From the NCBI RefSeq assembly GCF_004798865.1, contig NW_025336346.1, positions 1,826,176-1,890,175 of the forward strand: a DNA stretch of 64,000 nucleotides. The letters run 5' to 3'. Positions 39,100 to 49,889 of the stretch are shown here, piece by piece (position 1 is the stretch's first letter; each line of letters starts with the position of its first letter). The DNA is from Varanus komodoensis (taxonomy: Eukaryota; Chordata; Lepidosauria; Squamata; Varanidae). The position numbers and the translations under genes were made by a program. The notes below the pieces were generated by a model. That model had not been told where the DNA came from and did not search any database. It was given only the letters and a program-made list of their open reading frames with translations.

Positions 39100-39610
39100 A
39101 ACTAAGCTTCTTTTCACAGTCTCTTATGAGGGATTCTGTCAAAAGCTTTTTGAAAGCGCAAATAAAATGGTGCCCCATAATTCCCCTTTAGCCGCTGTGA
39201 CTTTGTGGATGCATTAATAATGGATGAGGCTAGCGTCCGCCCCATGTTTCCAAACACAGGCGTCCTGCCCTGATTTACCTCCCCACAAAAGCAAAAAGAA
39301 TTGCTTGTTTCAACAGATGAGAGTCTATGAATTGTTAGGACTTATGCATGCATGAGGTAACAATGAAGGGGGCCCATCCCCAGGACAGTGTATACGCCTG
39401 TCTGTAGAACTGTTAAATATTTATTTTATTTAGCTTTTAGAGAGACATCCTATAATTCGTGCAAGGGCAGCAGGCACATACTCCAGCTAATTTGCCCTTG
39501 CATGTGATACCAACCAAGCAGAATTAACCCTTTTCCTGGGTCAGCCTGTTCTAATAAATTAATTGCTATGATTGTGCATGGAAGATGCTGCAAGATAAGT
39601 AGTCGGATTC
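39100..39610. promoter_or_regulatory. Possible conserved noncoding region
   Basis: About 500 bp without repeats. It contains AT-rich homeodomain-like words (GGATGCATTAATAATGG at 39207, AATAAATTAATTGCTATGATTG at 39554) spread among longer mixed-composition blocks and a CTAATTTGCCC word. This texture is typical of deeply conserved enhancers, and the location in a long 5' intron or flank of a developmental gene fits. No direct evidence of function is visible. Confidence 0.25.
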
Positions 39611-39781
39611 TCGGCATCTGGCAACATCAGTGGGGAGGCTTTCAGATGGAGTTATGTCTGTGCCACTATTTTGGCTGTTGTCCCAGGATGTCAGGGGATA
39701 GGTAAGGTTTCCAAAGACTTTTTCATAGCTTCCACGTCATGGAATCAGCCACCACAAAAGGGGATCAGTTGTGCAGATCAC

Positions 39782-39809
39782 ACTAACCCTAACCCCCCCC
39801 CCCCCCCCC
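39782..39809. repeat. Two CCCTAA-like units and an 18-base poly-C run
   Basis: CACTAACCCTAA followed by 18 C. The two units resemble the vertebrate telomere repeat but are too few to call an interstitial telomeric array. Confidence 0.7.
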
Positions 39810-40689
39810 GCATCTAGTACCTTGAGGCCGAAGGCAGGGGCATAACAAGTCCTCCTGTCAAAGTGTCAGAGTGGATCCCCTCCCCCCCCACACACACACA
39901 CACTCATCTGTATGTATAACAAAAGCCAGGTTGATGTTGTTTATTTCAGACATTCGGAGTAGGAGCTGTAGAAAAGCAGAAATTGCAGAACAGGCAGAAC
40001 AGAAAAGCGAAACAGGCAGAAATTGCTTCCTCAATTTTTTTTCCATCCAAAGCTGCTTTTCCTGCGGCAGAACAGTTGTTGGGCTTTTGTTAGCTGCATG
40101 TGAGTGTAATGTGTAGCTCTGTCCTCTGCCACATCCTGTGAGGCCCAGACAAGACCTGCCAGGACAAGTCTGTCCCTCCCCGCATGTGCAGTAGGGCATA
40201 AGTACTTCACCATTTGCAACTGGCTGGCGGCTGCTGCTGCTCCTGTGCTGGCACAGGGAAGGCAGGGCCTGGGCTAGGGAGGACACAGCATCCCTACCTC
40301 CCCAGGTCCTCCCTTCTGTGTTGCTCCTGGGAGCAAGGCAGCTCAAGCCAGAGCAGAGCGGGAAGCGGGGCTGGGCTGGGCTTCACTCTCAGAGCATCCT
40401 TGCAAAGCACAGGCCCCCTCTCTGGCAGGCACCAGGAGGGCAGGCCTGGGCTCGGGGGACAGGGGGGGAGGACATGGACAGAATGGGCATCCCCACCAAG
40501 TCATGGCCGCCCTTCCTGGGGCCCGCCACAGCAGCTTACGCCCAAACCAGCTCCCACCAAACCAGCTTCTGATAGGTTGTGTTGTCTGAGTTCAGAGAAC
40601 ACAACACGCAATCATGCTAGGGAGAAACCCTAGAACATATTGTTGGTTCTTACCATGGTTCTCAACTATGAGATCCACGAATAGGTCCC

Positions 40690-40840
40690 AGTTTAGGGTG
40701 ACCATATGGCAAATAGAAGAGGATCTCCTCCACCTCTTGTAGTTGTGTAGAAGACAAGCCACACCTGCTGAAATACCATTTGTTGCACAACTACTAAAGG
40801 TGCTGGAACTCCATCTTCTTTACATCATGCCACCTAGGCA
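40690..40840 (+). mobile_element. MITE fragment (TAGGGTGACCATATG type)
   Basis: Starts TTTAGGGTGACCATATGGC, then an interior with AGTTGTGTAGAAGACAAG and CACCTGCTGAAATACCATTTG. This matches a widespread vertebrate non-autonomous element with the same terminus and the interior AGTTG-ATAGAAAAG-GAATTTCAGCAGGTG, here partly shuffled by decay. The right end is not clear. Confidence 0.5.
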
Positions 40841-41828
40841 CCATATCTACCCACACCCAAGCAGTAGATGGCTGTATTTCTTTCAAACAATCATCACCAC
40901 CACCAGCACAGCTTTTGCTGTGGTTGTTGCTGCCTTTGGTAAGGACAGACTGAAGGCCTTAGTCTGGATTTAGGGATATTTGTTGGAACCTTGGGAACGG
41001 AGACTCAAATACCTCAGGGATTTAAAGAGGCCAGGGCTGAGGCACATACTCAGAGCTGTGTGCTTGGAAGGCAATGATCACATGTCCCCACATTTCTGGC
41101 AGCAGTAGATGTGGGCACTGTACAATAAAAGGCATGGAGAGCATATGCAAACCCCAGAAAAGAGCCACTGGACACCGAAGCAAGGAAAAGACATTCTAAG
41201 TTGACGGCAGATACAAAGTCCTTCTCTCTACTGTGCAGTTTTTGGCTCCAAGTGGTTCCCAGGAAAAGTTCAGAGCTGATACTGGGGAATGGTTTGCTAT
41301 AGCTGTATCTTTCAGTGGCTTTCAGCCTGAGATGCTTGTGAATGTTGATACATGGTAGATAGTAGAGGTGAACAATTTTCAAATCAAATCTACAGTCTCT
41401 CCCACGTAAGATTTTACATTCAAATTATAGACTCAGGAAATACAAAAGGGGGAAATGTCTTCAGAGGGTACAAATATAAATACATTGAAATCTTTGTTTT
41501 CAGAAAACAAACAACAGACCAACTCTGTATTTGACAACTCCCTTGACAGATGGCCAGAAAAGATTGGGCCTGATGCAAGGTGGGGCTGCTCCCAGGGGCC
41601 CAGCCAGAACCAAGTTGGTGTTCAGCTCTGCTCTACTCAGCCAGCCCCAAATGCAATTCCCCACTGAAGCACTGGGCTGAACACAGCATTAGCTCAGGTC
41701 CTGTTCAGAAGTTCTGAGTTCAGCATGGCTGAAGATGGGCCCTTCCGAGCCTGACAGGTTTGCTCGGTGGTCAGCAGTGCTTCTGAAAGGAATGCCTGTC
41801 TGGGTGGAAGCAGTGGTGGGAATGGCGT

Positions 41829-41853
41829 CCCCAGCAGCAGCAGCAGCAGCAGC
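41829..41853. repeat. (CAG)n microsatellite
   Basis: About eight CAG units in unique sequence, not within a recognised exon. Confidence 0.9.
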
Positions 41854-42519
41854 AGCTCCACCGAGTTAGGAACCAGCAACAGCACTATGCTGGAGGAGTT
41901 CCTCCATTTGAGCACTGCTTCTTTACAGTTTTGCTTGCTTTCCACAATGCTTACAGAGGAAGGAAGGGTTCATCAGCATGGAAATGCAGTGGGCTTGTTA
42001 AGTGCAGGATGAAGCCATCTGTCCCTCCTCTATCTGCCTGCTTCTTTAAGAAGCTAGTAGCTATGTTTCCATTTTGGTCATGGAGATAATGGTTTTCTTT
42101 CCATAGCTGCTGTGGAGGTGCAGGCCGGTAAAACACATCCTGCAGGTCAATAACTTTTGAGGGTTATTTACAAGGCTGCGATACACCCAAGGCCTCAGAA
42201 AGGTATTTTTACAGCAAATCTTCTGGATGTTTGTTTTCTGTTCATGACAGACATTCAGCTACTATTGGGTAAATTGAACAGTGGTGAAGTAACATAATGA
42301 TGACAACAACGACAACTTCTGTATAGTCTAAAGTGCCTGATCTGGCTTAATTGTGGAAGCTAAGCAGGGTCAGGCCTCATTAAAATCTGGATGGGTGACT
42401 TAAATGTTGTGATCTGCCCCAGAGAACTTCAGCTAGAGGCAGTATAGAAATGTAATAATACTGGAACCAATAGTTGCTTTTTAAATCATAAAAAGCCAGG
42501 TAGTTCTCCTAAAGATGCC

Positions 42520-42574
<55 letters not shown>
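42520..42574. repeat. (GA)n microsatellite
   Basis: About 24 GA units followed by GGGAGAGATT. Confidence 0.96.
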
Positions 42575-42575
<1 letters not shown>

Positions 42576-42653
42576 TTGATTCATGCCCCACCGTTCTTAT
42601 CTTGTGCTGTGTTCTTCTTAAATGGAACATTCCAAAAGTGAGCAAACAAAGTA

Positions 42654-43255
42654 CAGTGGTGCCTCGGCTCACAAACGCCTCAGTTTACGATCAAATCGGG
42701 TTGTGAACAAAAATTTCATAAAAATTTTGACTCGGGTCACGAACTCCACATTGGGTGGTGACCGCAATCGTGGCCATCTCCCCCCCCCCCAAGTGGGGAG
42801 ATGGCCACAATCGCGGTCGCGCTCGTGCAGGGAAGACAGGCGCAATTGCGGTTGTGCTTGGGTTCGGGATGGCCCCATGATCACGCCCCTGATTGCACCC
42901 ATCTTTCCTGCACAAGCGCAAACGCGATCTCGGCCATCTTCCCCCCNNNNNNNNNNNNNNNNNNNNNNNNNNNNNNNNNNNNNNNNNNNNNNNNNNNNNN
43001 NNNNNNNNNNNNNNNNNNNNNNNNNNNNNNNNNNNNNNNNNNNNNNCCCCCCCCCCCCCCGTGGAAGATGGCTGTGATCTTTGTTGTTCTTTGTCACTTT
43101 GCTTCATTTTTTCTGATTAAAAAAAAATAGTTACAGAACAGATTAACCTTATTTACATTTGAACCTTATGGGGAAATTTGACTTAGCTCATGACCAATTT
43201 GGGTCAGAACCAGAGTCCTGGAACCTATGCCACTATACAGGATCCTATACCACTG
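42654..43255. mobile_element. Tc1/mariner-Tigger-like non-autonomous element, interrupted by an assembly gap
   Basis: The left end, CAGTGGTGCCTCGGCTCAC after a TA dinucleotide, is the typical Tigger-type terminus, followed by AAACGCCTCAGTTTACGATC. The right end is placed at CCTATACCACTG followed by TA at 43256, so only the outermost 7 or so bases still match as an inverted repeat. An alternative end near 43235 (CCTATGCCACTA) is possible. The interior is CpG-rich with poly-C blocks and a foldback at 42771-42806. There is no transposase. Confidence 0.6.
42947..43046. other. Assembly gap (100 N)
   Basis: Exactly 100 N, the customary placeholder for a gap of unknown size. Poly-C runs sit on both sides (CCCCCC left, 14 C right), so sequencing through a C homopolymer probably failed. 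Real length and content are unknown. Confidence 0.98.
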
Positions 43256-43729
43256 TATAGAGTAAGCTGTTTAGTTTAATTTTGTTAGCCTGTTCCTTGC
43301 TTTTTCTGAATCTAAAAGAGTGACGCTGTCACCCCTGAACTAGGGGCCATAGGGTAATTCAGATTCCCCAGTTCTGAGGTTGAACGCAGAACTCTGACCA
43401 GGATGCCAGCACTTCGATTCCACCCCTCCTGCAACTAGTACAGAAAGAACTGTACCAGCTGCCTTTCCAGTGCTGAGAAATTGACTTTGGAGAGGAGATG
43501 ACTAGGGAATTCCAGAGTGCATGGAGGGGAAGAGGCCAGGGCTGTCAGGATGATGGTGTATTCCTGTCCCATCCCCCAAAGTACCTCGGTGGGAGGTACA
43601 GAGAGGCAGAGATGGCATCGATTTCTTCTCCTGTTCAGCACTTGATTCTCATAAGCCTCTGAGTTCAATGGCTTGTGAGCAACAAGGGTGCAAATGGTAG
43701 GACTGTGCCGTAGAAAGATGCAGTAAAAA

Positions 43730-44180
43730 TAGAAAGGGTCCAGAGGAGACCCTTGATCCAGGGATTGGAAACACTGCCCTGTGAGGAGAGACTGAGCATG
43801 TTTAGCCTTGGGCATGTTCAGCCTTGAGAAGGCTGAGGGGGGCATGATATTCTTCTATAAGTACCTCAAAGGCTGTAACAAAGAGGAAAATCAGGATCTC
43901 TTCTTGCTGATGCCACAGTATGGGACATGGAATAATCAATTCAAGCTGTCACAACCCAGATTCAGGCTAGACATCAGGAAAAGCTTGCTCACTGTCAGAG
44001 CAATACGGCAGTGGAACCAGTCGCCCAGAGAGGTGGTGGGCTCTCCCACACTAGAGACATTCAGAAAGCAACTGGGCAGCCATCTGAGTGGGATGGTGTA
44101 ATGTGTTGTCCTGCAAGAGCAGGGTGTTGGACTTGATGGCCTTCATGGCCCCTTCCAACTCTACTATTCTATGATTCTAG
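43730..44180 (+). mobile_element. CR1 LINE 3' end
   Basis: Contains the CR1 blocks GAGACTGAGCATGTTTAGCC, TAGACATCAGGAAAAGCTTG, GCAGTGGAACCAGTCGCCCA then GAGAGGTGGTGGGCTCTCCC, and ends CCCTTCCAACTCTACTATTC then TATGATTCT. The 5' part is missing (5' truncation at integration). Moderate decay. Confidence 0.92.
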
Positions 44181-44189
44181 GTGTGTCAA

Positions 44190-44778
44190 TTTCATTATAT
44201 ATAGATGCTCCCAGCTCTTCTCAGCCAAACTTCTATACACAGACCTTTATCATATTTGCATTTTTGAACATTAAGAATAGACTCTTTCCTGATATCTTTC
44301 ACTGGAGACCAAAGCCAAGGTCATCTACCTATTGCATGCCCAACCATTGTGTATAGCTGCGAAAGCTGTACAGTGAAAAAAGCTGACAGGAAGAAAATGG
44401 ATGTGTGTTAGAAACATGGTGCTGGAGAAGAGCTTTGTGAATAGATCAAGAGAAAGACAAACAAGTGGGTCCTAGATCAAATGAAGCCAGACATTTTCCT
44501 GGAAGCAAAAATGCTGAAACTGAAGCTGTCCTACTTTGGACACATTATGAGCAGGCAAATCTCCCTGGAGAAGACAGTCAAGCTAGGGAAAGTGGAAAGC
44601 AGCACCAGAAGAAGAGGACCAAATAGGAGATGACTTGATTCCATAAAGGAAGCCACAACCTTGAATTCACAAGAGCTGAGCAGGGCTTTCAAGGACAGCA
44701 TTTTGGAGGGCTTTCACTCATTCATCGGGGCACCATAAGTCAGAGACGACGTAACAGCATATAACAGCCACAGAATTC
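44190..44778 (+). mobile_element. Bov-B (RTE) LINE 3' end, decayed
   Basis: Contains the Bov-B landmarks AGCTGACAGGAAGAAAATGG, GAGAAGAGCTTTGTGAATAG, ATGCTGAAACTGAAGCTGTC then CTACTTTGGACACATTATGAG, and near the 3' end CACCATAAGTCAGAGACGACG. Bov-B is the partner LINE of Sauria SINEs and is typical of squamates. The frame is not open over this stretch, and the 5' part is absent. It abuts the CR1 end with about 10 bp between. Confidence 0.92.
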
Positions 44779-44779
44779 C

Positions 44780-45795
44780 TAACTGCAGAGCCTTTAGACA
44801 ACTACAGGTGGGAGGCATTAAACCAGAGGGCGTTTTATCACTTTAAAAATTCCCTTTATCCTTTTTAGACATTTCAGAGTTTTGTGTTGCTTTGGTTTTG
44901 GTTTCTGCTGGTGAGAAAGGAAGGCAACTATTTAATATGTGTAATCCAGGAAATAAATGGTTCCTCAAATCCCCAAACAGTAGGGGGAAACCAGTTGTGA
45001 AAGAGTGGCAGCTTGAGCCCTTGTTCTAACTTGATTTGGAAAGTGAGAGAATTCCCTTAAGTACACAAGCCCCGTCTGTAATGTTAACACTGGCAAGAAG
45101 CGATTCCTTGAAGCCTGCCCTACCCCATGACCCCTTGTAAGTACAACAGCATTCCCTGCAAGCGAAGGATCCAGTGGATAATATGTTGGGCCTGGGCTTG
45201 GAAACTGGAGGTTCAAAGCCCAGCAATGCCATCAGTTCTTTGGTCACTTTGGCAGACCGCTTCCTCACAGCTTAAATGCGTTCTTTGTTTTTGTTTGCTT
45301 GTGTTTTTCTAAAGTACTGACTTATTGTACAGGGGTGTTGTACGCCGTTAGTAGATAAAAATTATAAACGACGTTGCACAGGGCCAGTGTTAAAGTTCAG
45401 AGCCAGTGCTAGCTGTGCACATGAAGCTGCCCTCTCTCCTCCGGACTGGGCGGAAGGCAGATTTCCACAATTACTTGCTTTCAGGAAGTGAGCCTTTCAG
45501 ATGGGATTAATGTGATTATGCCCTTCCTGTGCTGATCAGCAACCGTGGATCTGAAATGTGTACAGTTACTATACCATATAATGGCTGTTGTTAATGAGCA
45601 GCTGAATTTGCATTTGAACTTTGGCCCTGATTAACAGAGTGGGCCCTTTCTCCCCATTCCTCCAAGGACAGCAAAATACCAAGTGGAAGTGAAGGTATGA
45701 GAACAATGTTACGATGTTATGCAGAGGTCAGGTGCCTGGTGCTCATTCTGGGATGCTGCACATGTAAGATAAACGGGCGATAAAAAGTGCACGGG
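44780..45795. other. No gene recognised; possible conserved noncoding block at 45470-45680
   Basis: Unique sequence. From 45470 to 45680 there is a repeat-free stretch with GGGATTAATGTGATTATGCCC, GTTGTTAATGAGCAGC and CCCTGATTAACAG words that resembles conserved noncoding DNA. No coding frame was recognised. Confidence 0.3.
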
Positions 45796-45799
45796 GAGG

Positions 45800-46018
45800 C
45801 AGTGAGCACTGGTGGTTAACGTGTTGCAGGCGGGGTCCGAAGAGCCAGGTTCCAATCCCCACATGGCCCTGAGTCCCACTCAGAGATTTTGGGCCAGTTA
45901 TTGACTCTCAGGGTTGTTGTGGGGATAACATGGAGAGGAGGGGCAGGAGAGTTATGTAAGCCATCTTGGATTTCACGCAGGAAAAAAGCCAGAGTATAAT
46001 AAAGATATAAATAAGAAG
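45800..46018 (+). mobile_element. Sauria-type SINE
   Basis: Begins ACTGGTGGTTAACGTGTTGC, with CCAGGTTCCAATCCCCACA (B-box-like), TTATTGACTCTCAGGGTTG and the tail CATCTTGGATTTCACGCAGG, then AGAGTATAATAAAGATATAAATAAG. The CAACCTACCTCACA block is deleted, so the body is slightly short. Confidence 0.85.
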
Positions 46019-46019
46019 T

Positions 46020-47522
46020 AGAAATCTGATACAAGGGGAGCATTGCATGGGCACAGAATGAGTGACTGTTCTCTCCCCAAAGACTCACAGACCAAATTAG
46101 ACAGTGAGACGACTGAATCTTAGAGAAATGTTGAGAAGTAATTTATACCAGCATCAAAGGCAGAACTCATTATTTCCAAATCCCTGCACAGTCTCCTGGT
46201 CAGTAGGAAAGTGGGAGAGTTTGCTTTTAGGCAGAAAGACATGGGATTGAAGTGAATGGTTTTGTTGTATTTCAGAGATTCTGTGGTTGTATAAGAGCAG
46301 AGCGCAGGATCCAGGCCACTGGGTTCTGGAACTGGGAAAGGAGGGTTGAGTATTTGCCCAAGCAGGCCAGAAACAAGACTGTGATCCAGAACTTGGAGGG
46401 CTGGGACTAAGATCCAGAGCAGGCAAATAAGCATCAGAGGGGCTGGAGACAGAAGTTATGGACCATGCTAGCAATTGAGTATCAGGAAAATCAGCAGCAG
46501 GTACATAGTCAAAGGCAGGCAGGAGTCATGATCCAAGGCACCAGTTAGAGAAAAGGAGCAGAAACTTGGAAGATTCCTCAGACTAGAGGTATTGTAGATT
46601 AAGCAGACCAGGACCAGCCCTCAGGGCTAGTTGACAGTGCTCAGGCAGGCTGGTCTTCATATGGGAGTCTTTAGACCATGGTGGTCAGTCTGCCAAGCTT
46701 GCAGTGAGACCAGAGATGAAAGAGCACCAGAACCGGACTGGTAGAAGCCCCACTTCAGGACTATCAATGACATCACCCCAGCACCTTATATATAAACCCA
46801 CATGCTATGAAATGAAAGGCCCCTTTCCAAGCTTATGAGCGCAGCTTGTGCACATTTGGCCCATTGGCTGGAACAAAAAGCCCAGTATGAAGCTGTGTAG
46901 CTTTTGTTGTGCCTAGGAGTGGATAAAATGTGTGCAATTCTCTCTCTCTCTCCCCCCCCCCCACATGGTTATTCCCATGTCTCATGCCTGACTGATGGGG
47001 AGTGCTTCAAGATGGACGGCTCTTAGTGATACCAATCAAAAGGCATTGTGCACTCAGTCCATATTTTCCTCCTTAACAGATTTTTTTTCTCATAAGAAAA
47101 AGGATGAGCTAAGTAGTAGAAAAACACAGAGAAAATGATATCTGGACTCCCCGATAATTCTGAGTCTGAGGGAGAGTAATTGTAGGATAAAAGTTTCATC
47201 TGGAAGCAGGTGTTTACAAGGAGCAACGCAAAGTTAAGTCCAGCTGAACTCCTTGATTTACAGGGCATGTACATGCATAGGATTGCTCTGATGAGCTAAG
47301 CTGTGTGTAGATCATTGTTGTTGGGTGTGTCCATCATGGACGTGGACGGCAGGCCTGCAGTTTATGGCATTTAAGGGCTAAGTGTGCTCTAGAGCTTTTG
47401 GAGCTTGATGGTCGCTTCCAGATCACACAGGCTACTTCTTGAGGTGAGACTCTTGCATCAAGAAAGACCACTGACGGAAGCAACTAACTAAAGCACCACT
47501 TTTCTTTTGTTTATTTCTTCAG
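46020..47522. other. No gene recognised; possible old repeat at 46100-46800
   Basis: From about 46280 to 46760 the sequence is rich in loosely repeated words such as AGGCAGGAGTC, ATGATCCA and CCAGAGCAGGC. It ends near CACCTTATATATAAACCC at 46781, a TATA-like site. This could be a remnant of an old repetitive element, but I cannot assign a family. Poly-CT/poly-C lies at 46941-46964. The last 550 bp lead into the SEMA3F acceptor. Confidence 0.3.
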
Positions 47523-47683
47523 AGCTCAAGGTGACGGGCACGGCCCATTTCTTCAATTTCCTTCTCAACTCAACAGATTATCGCATCCTGCTGAAGGATG
47601 AAGATCACGACCGCATGTATGTGGGGAGCAAAGACTACATCCTCTCACTGGATCTTCATGATATCAATCGGGAGCCCCTCATT
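47523..47683 (+). CDS. SEMA3F: SEMA3F coding exon: start of the Sema domain
   Basis: This exon encodes the first part of the Sema domain of semaphorin 3F, a secreted class-3 semaphorin that binds neuropilin-2/plexin-A receptors and repels growing axons and endothelial cells. The acceptor is a pyrimidine-rich tract ending TTCTTCAG and the donor is ATT|GTGAGT. The first two bases complete a codon begun in the previous exon (phase 1), giving ELKVTGTAHFFNFLLN, followed by STDYRILLKDEDHDRMYVG and SKDYILSLDLHDINREPLI. From memory this is nearly identical to mammalian SEMA3F and unlike SEMA3A, 3B or 3G, which differ in this stretch. NST is a potential N-glycosylation site. The exon is 161 bp and ends in phase 0. 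The upstream exon, expected to hold the signal peptide and to end in a codon for Lys plus one base, was not found in the window. Confidence 0.95.
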
Positions 47684-47912
47684 GTGAGTGCATTTCTCTT
47701 TTGACCAGGAGGAGACAGAAAGCCAGGCGGGGGGTATTTGGGAAAATAATTCAGCTCAGCTGATAACAGAAAGCCCAAGTAATTGTCTGTGCTCAGTTTG
47801 GAGTAGATAGCAGTCATAGCATGCAAGTCACTGGGCAGGTTCACACATCATGACAAGCAAGCAATTATCACAGGTGATCACAAACCCCAGTTGGTTCTGT
47901 CATTTTGAAAAA

Positions 47913-48164
47913 CAGTGTGGTGTAGTGGTTAAGAGCATGGGACTGGGACTCAGGCGATCTGGGTTCTAGTCCTCACTCCACCCTAGAGCCAACCAAGTGG
48001 CTGTGGGCCAGTCACAGACTCTCAGCCCAACCTACCTCACAGGGTTGTTGTTGTTGTTGTGGGTTGTTGATAAGAATGAGAGCAGGAGGATAAGAATTAT
48101 GTAAGCTGCTTTGAGTTCTTTGTAAGAAAAAGGTGGGATATAAATTCAATGAATGAATGAATGA
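47913..48164 (+). mobile_element. Sauria-type SINE, full length
   Basis: Best-preserved copy here. Head CAGTGTGGTGTAGTGGTTAA, then GAGCATGGGACTGGGACTCAG, GGGTTCTAGTCCTCACTCC (B box), CACAGACTCTCAGCCCAACC, TACCTCACAGGG, a (TTG)n expansion at 48043-48060, then GCTTTGAGTTCTTTGTAAG and the tail GGTGGGATATAAATTC with (AATG)n. It lies in the same orientation as SEMA3F, within its intron. Confidence 0.93.
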
Positions 48165-48710
48165 TCTTCTGCATCCTGCTCTTGCCACACACCCCAGCAA
48201 CCCCCACAAACAAAATCCTGTTCATTACTATATTGTTCTCTGTCTGCCTCTGCTGTCTCTTCCTGATTGGCTGGCTGAGGTTTTGAGGCAGGTTCTCCCT
48301 CTTCTCCTCCTGATTGTACCCCCATCATTTCAATGCTTTCTAGCCAATCCAGCCCCCAGAGTTTTTACATATATCAAAATAAACACTTTTTCTGCAAACC
48401 CCTGCCTCTCCATGCATTTCCTCACTTTCAGAAAGTAAACAGTGTGGCAGGCACAGCGCTCAGCCAGTAGGGACAAAGCAAATGATGAAGTTTGTGTTGG
48501 TGGGAAGCCATGGGTAGTAGACGTCAGATGCCTGGAGAAGGCCCGTCTGTTGCTGCTATTTTCACATAATTTTTTAACCACAAATGGAAAAACGAAGCTC
48601 CCAGCTCCAGATGTCATGATAGACAATCACAGTAAGTAGAAACCATACAGCAGACCATTGTTTCTTATTGTGGTTTCTGGGCCCAAAACAAATTGTGGTG
48701 CTACATCATG

Positions 48711-49160
48711 ACTGAGTTCAAACAACACTACAAGACCACAGTGGGGGGAAAAACATGATTGTTTGTTGTGATGTGCAAACCCAGTCATTGCTGAGAAGTA
48801 GGACTAAAATACAAAGTGACTCACTTCAGACAATATGATAGCCTACACTCAAGAGTTGTGCATGGGCTGAATGTAGGTTGTTGTTTAACCATGGGCTGTT
48901 ACAAAATGTAGGCTACCTTGTTGTTTGAATTCAGCTTTGCTAACACACTCTGATTTGAGAACCATGAAGAGAACTCATGGTTTGGTGTTGGATTGGGAGC
49001 TGTGGGTTGTTCATGGTTAACAAATCATGATTTGTTAGCACAGCTGGGTTCAGATAGCATGATATCCAAAGTTTCAACAACAGCCTATGGTTCAACAACA
49101 ACACATAGTCAACCTGTACTAAGCCCTGAGTATGGGTTACCATGTTGTCTGAACCCAGCA
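48711..49160. mobile_element. Two tandem MITE-like elements with related inverted ends
   Basis: The first pair of inverted ends is ACTGAGTTCAAACAAC at 48711-48726 and GTTGTTTGAATTCAGC at 48920-48935. The second is GCTGGGTTCAGATAGCAT at 49043-49060 and ATGTTGTCTGAACCCAGC at 49142-49159. The four ends are variants of one terminal sequence, so two copies of the same non-coding family sit about 107 bp apart. The interior contains foldback words such as GGTTAACAAATCATGATTTG. Confidence 0.6.
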
Positions 49161-49889
49161 AATGTTGGCCTGCCCACAGTTAACAAATCCATTGTTCTCA
49201 CAGTTCCATGTAGAAGATGATTGTATATCCTATTACACAGTTCCTGAAACATAACTGGTGAAGAGCAACACAATCACCAACCCCTGCCCACACCATCCTG
49301 TGATCTTTAGAATTCTTTAGAGCAGGGGTAAAAAGCTGTACTCCTGCAAGTCAAAACCAGCCTGTTTGGCACTGGGATGCAGCCTCTATATTGGTATTTG
49401 GCCCTTGAAATGAAAGAAGTTCTGCTCTAGAAGCTGGACTTTCTTTCCTAAATCATTCAAACCCAGGAGCACTTCAGTATCCAACTGAAAATAAAATAAA
49501 GTCCAGCAAGTTTCTCCTTTTTCAAAGCCCTGCTTATGTGACATTCATTATTTGCTTGCTTTATTTAAAAGGTCCGTGTGTCCCTTTCTCTATCCCGTCT
49601 CCCGTTCATTCAGTTTTAGACGAGAGCAGCTGTTGCCTACCTCTCTGTCAAAATCACACTGTTGCCACTCATGGTTGGCCCAAGTGAAGAGTCGAGGGGC
49701 CAGTGCGTGGCCCTGTCGTGTCTTCTGTTGGGGCTCCTTGGGGTGGCTGGCCCATGGACGCTCGCAGGGACAGCTCCATGTTTGCAGAAGGGGTGTGCAA
49801 GGCCGAATGCAACAGCAAAGGCACAATATATAGGCCAGGCGCATGTGTGGGAGGGAGCAGCCTTGCTTCGTGAGGATCGGCATGATGTC

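Noticed and set aside
39782-39809. Interstitial telomeric repeat
   Set aside because: Only about two CCCTAA-like units precede a poly-C run, too few to call.
40240-40560. GC-rich exon-like region
   Set aside because: Open frames occur on the plus strand, but they are Gly/Pro/Ser-rich low-complexity translations without splice-site support or family motifs.
42622-43130. Several frames spanning the N gap
   Set aside because: They are artefacts of reading through unknown bases and lie in a non-coding DNA transposon.
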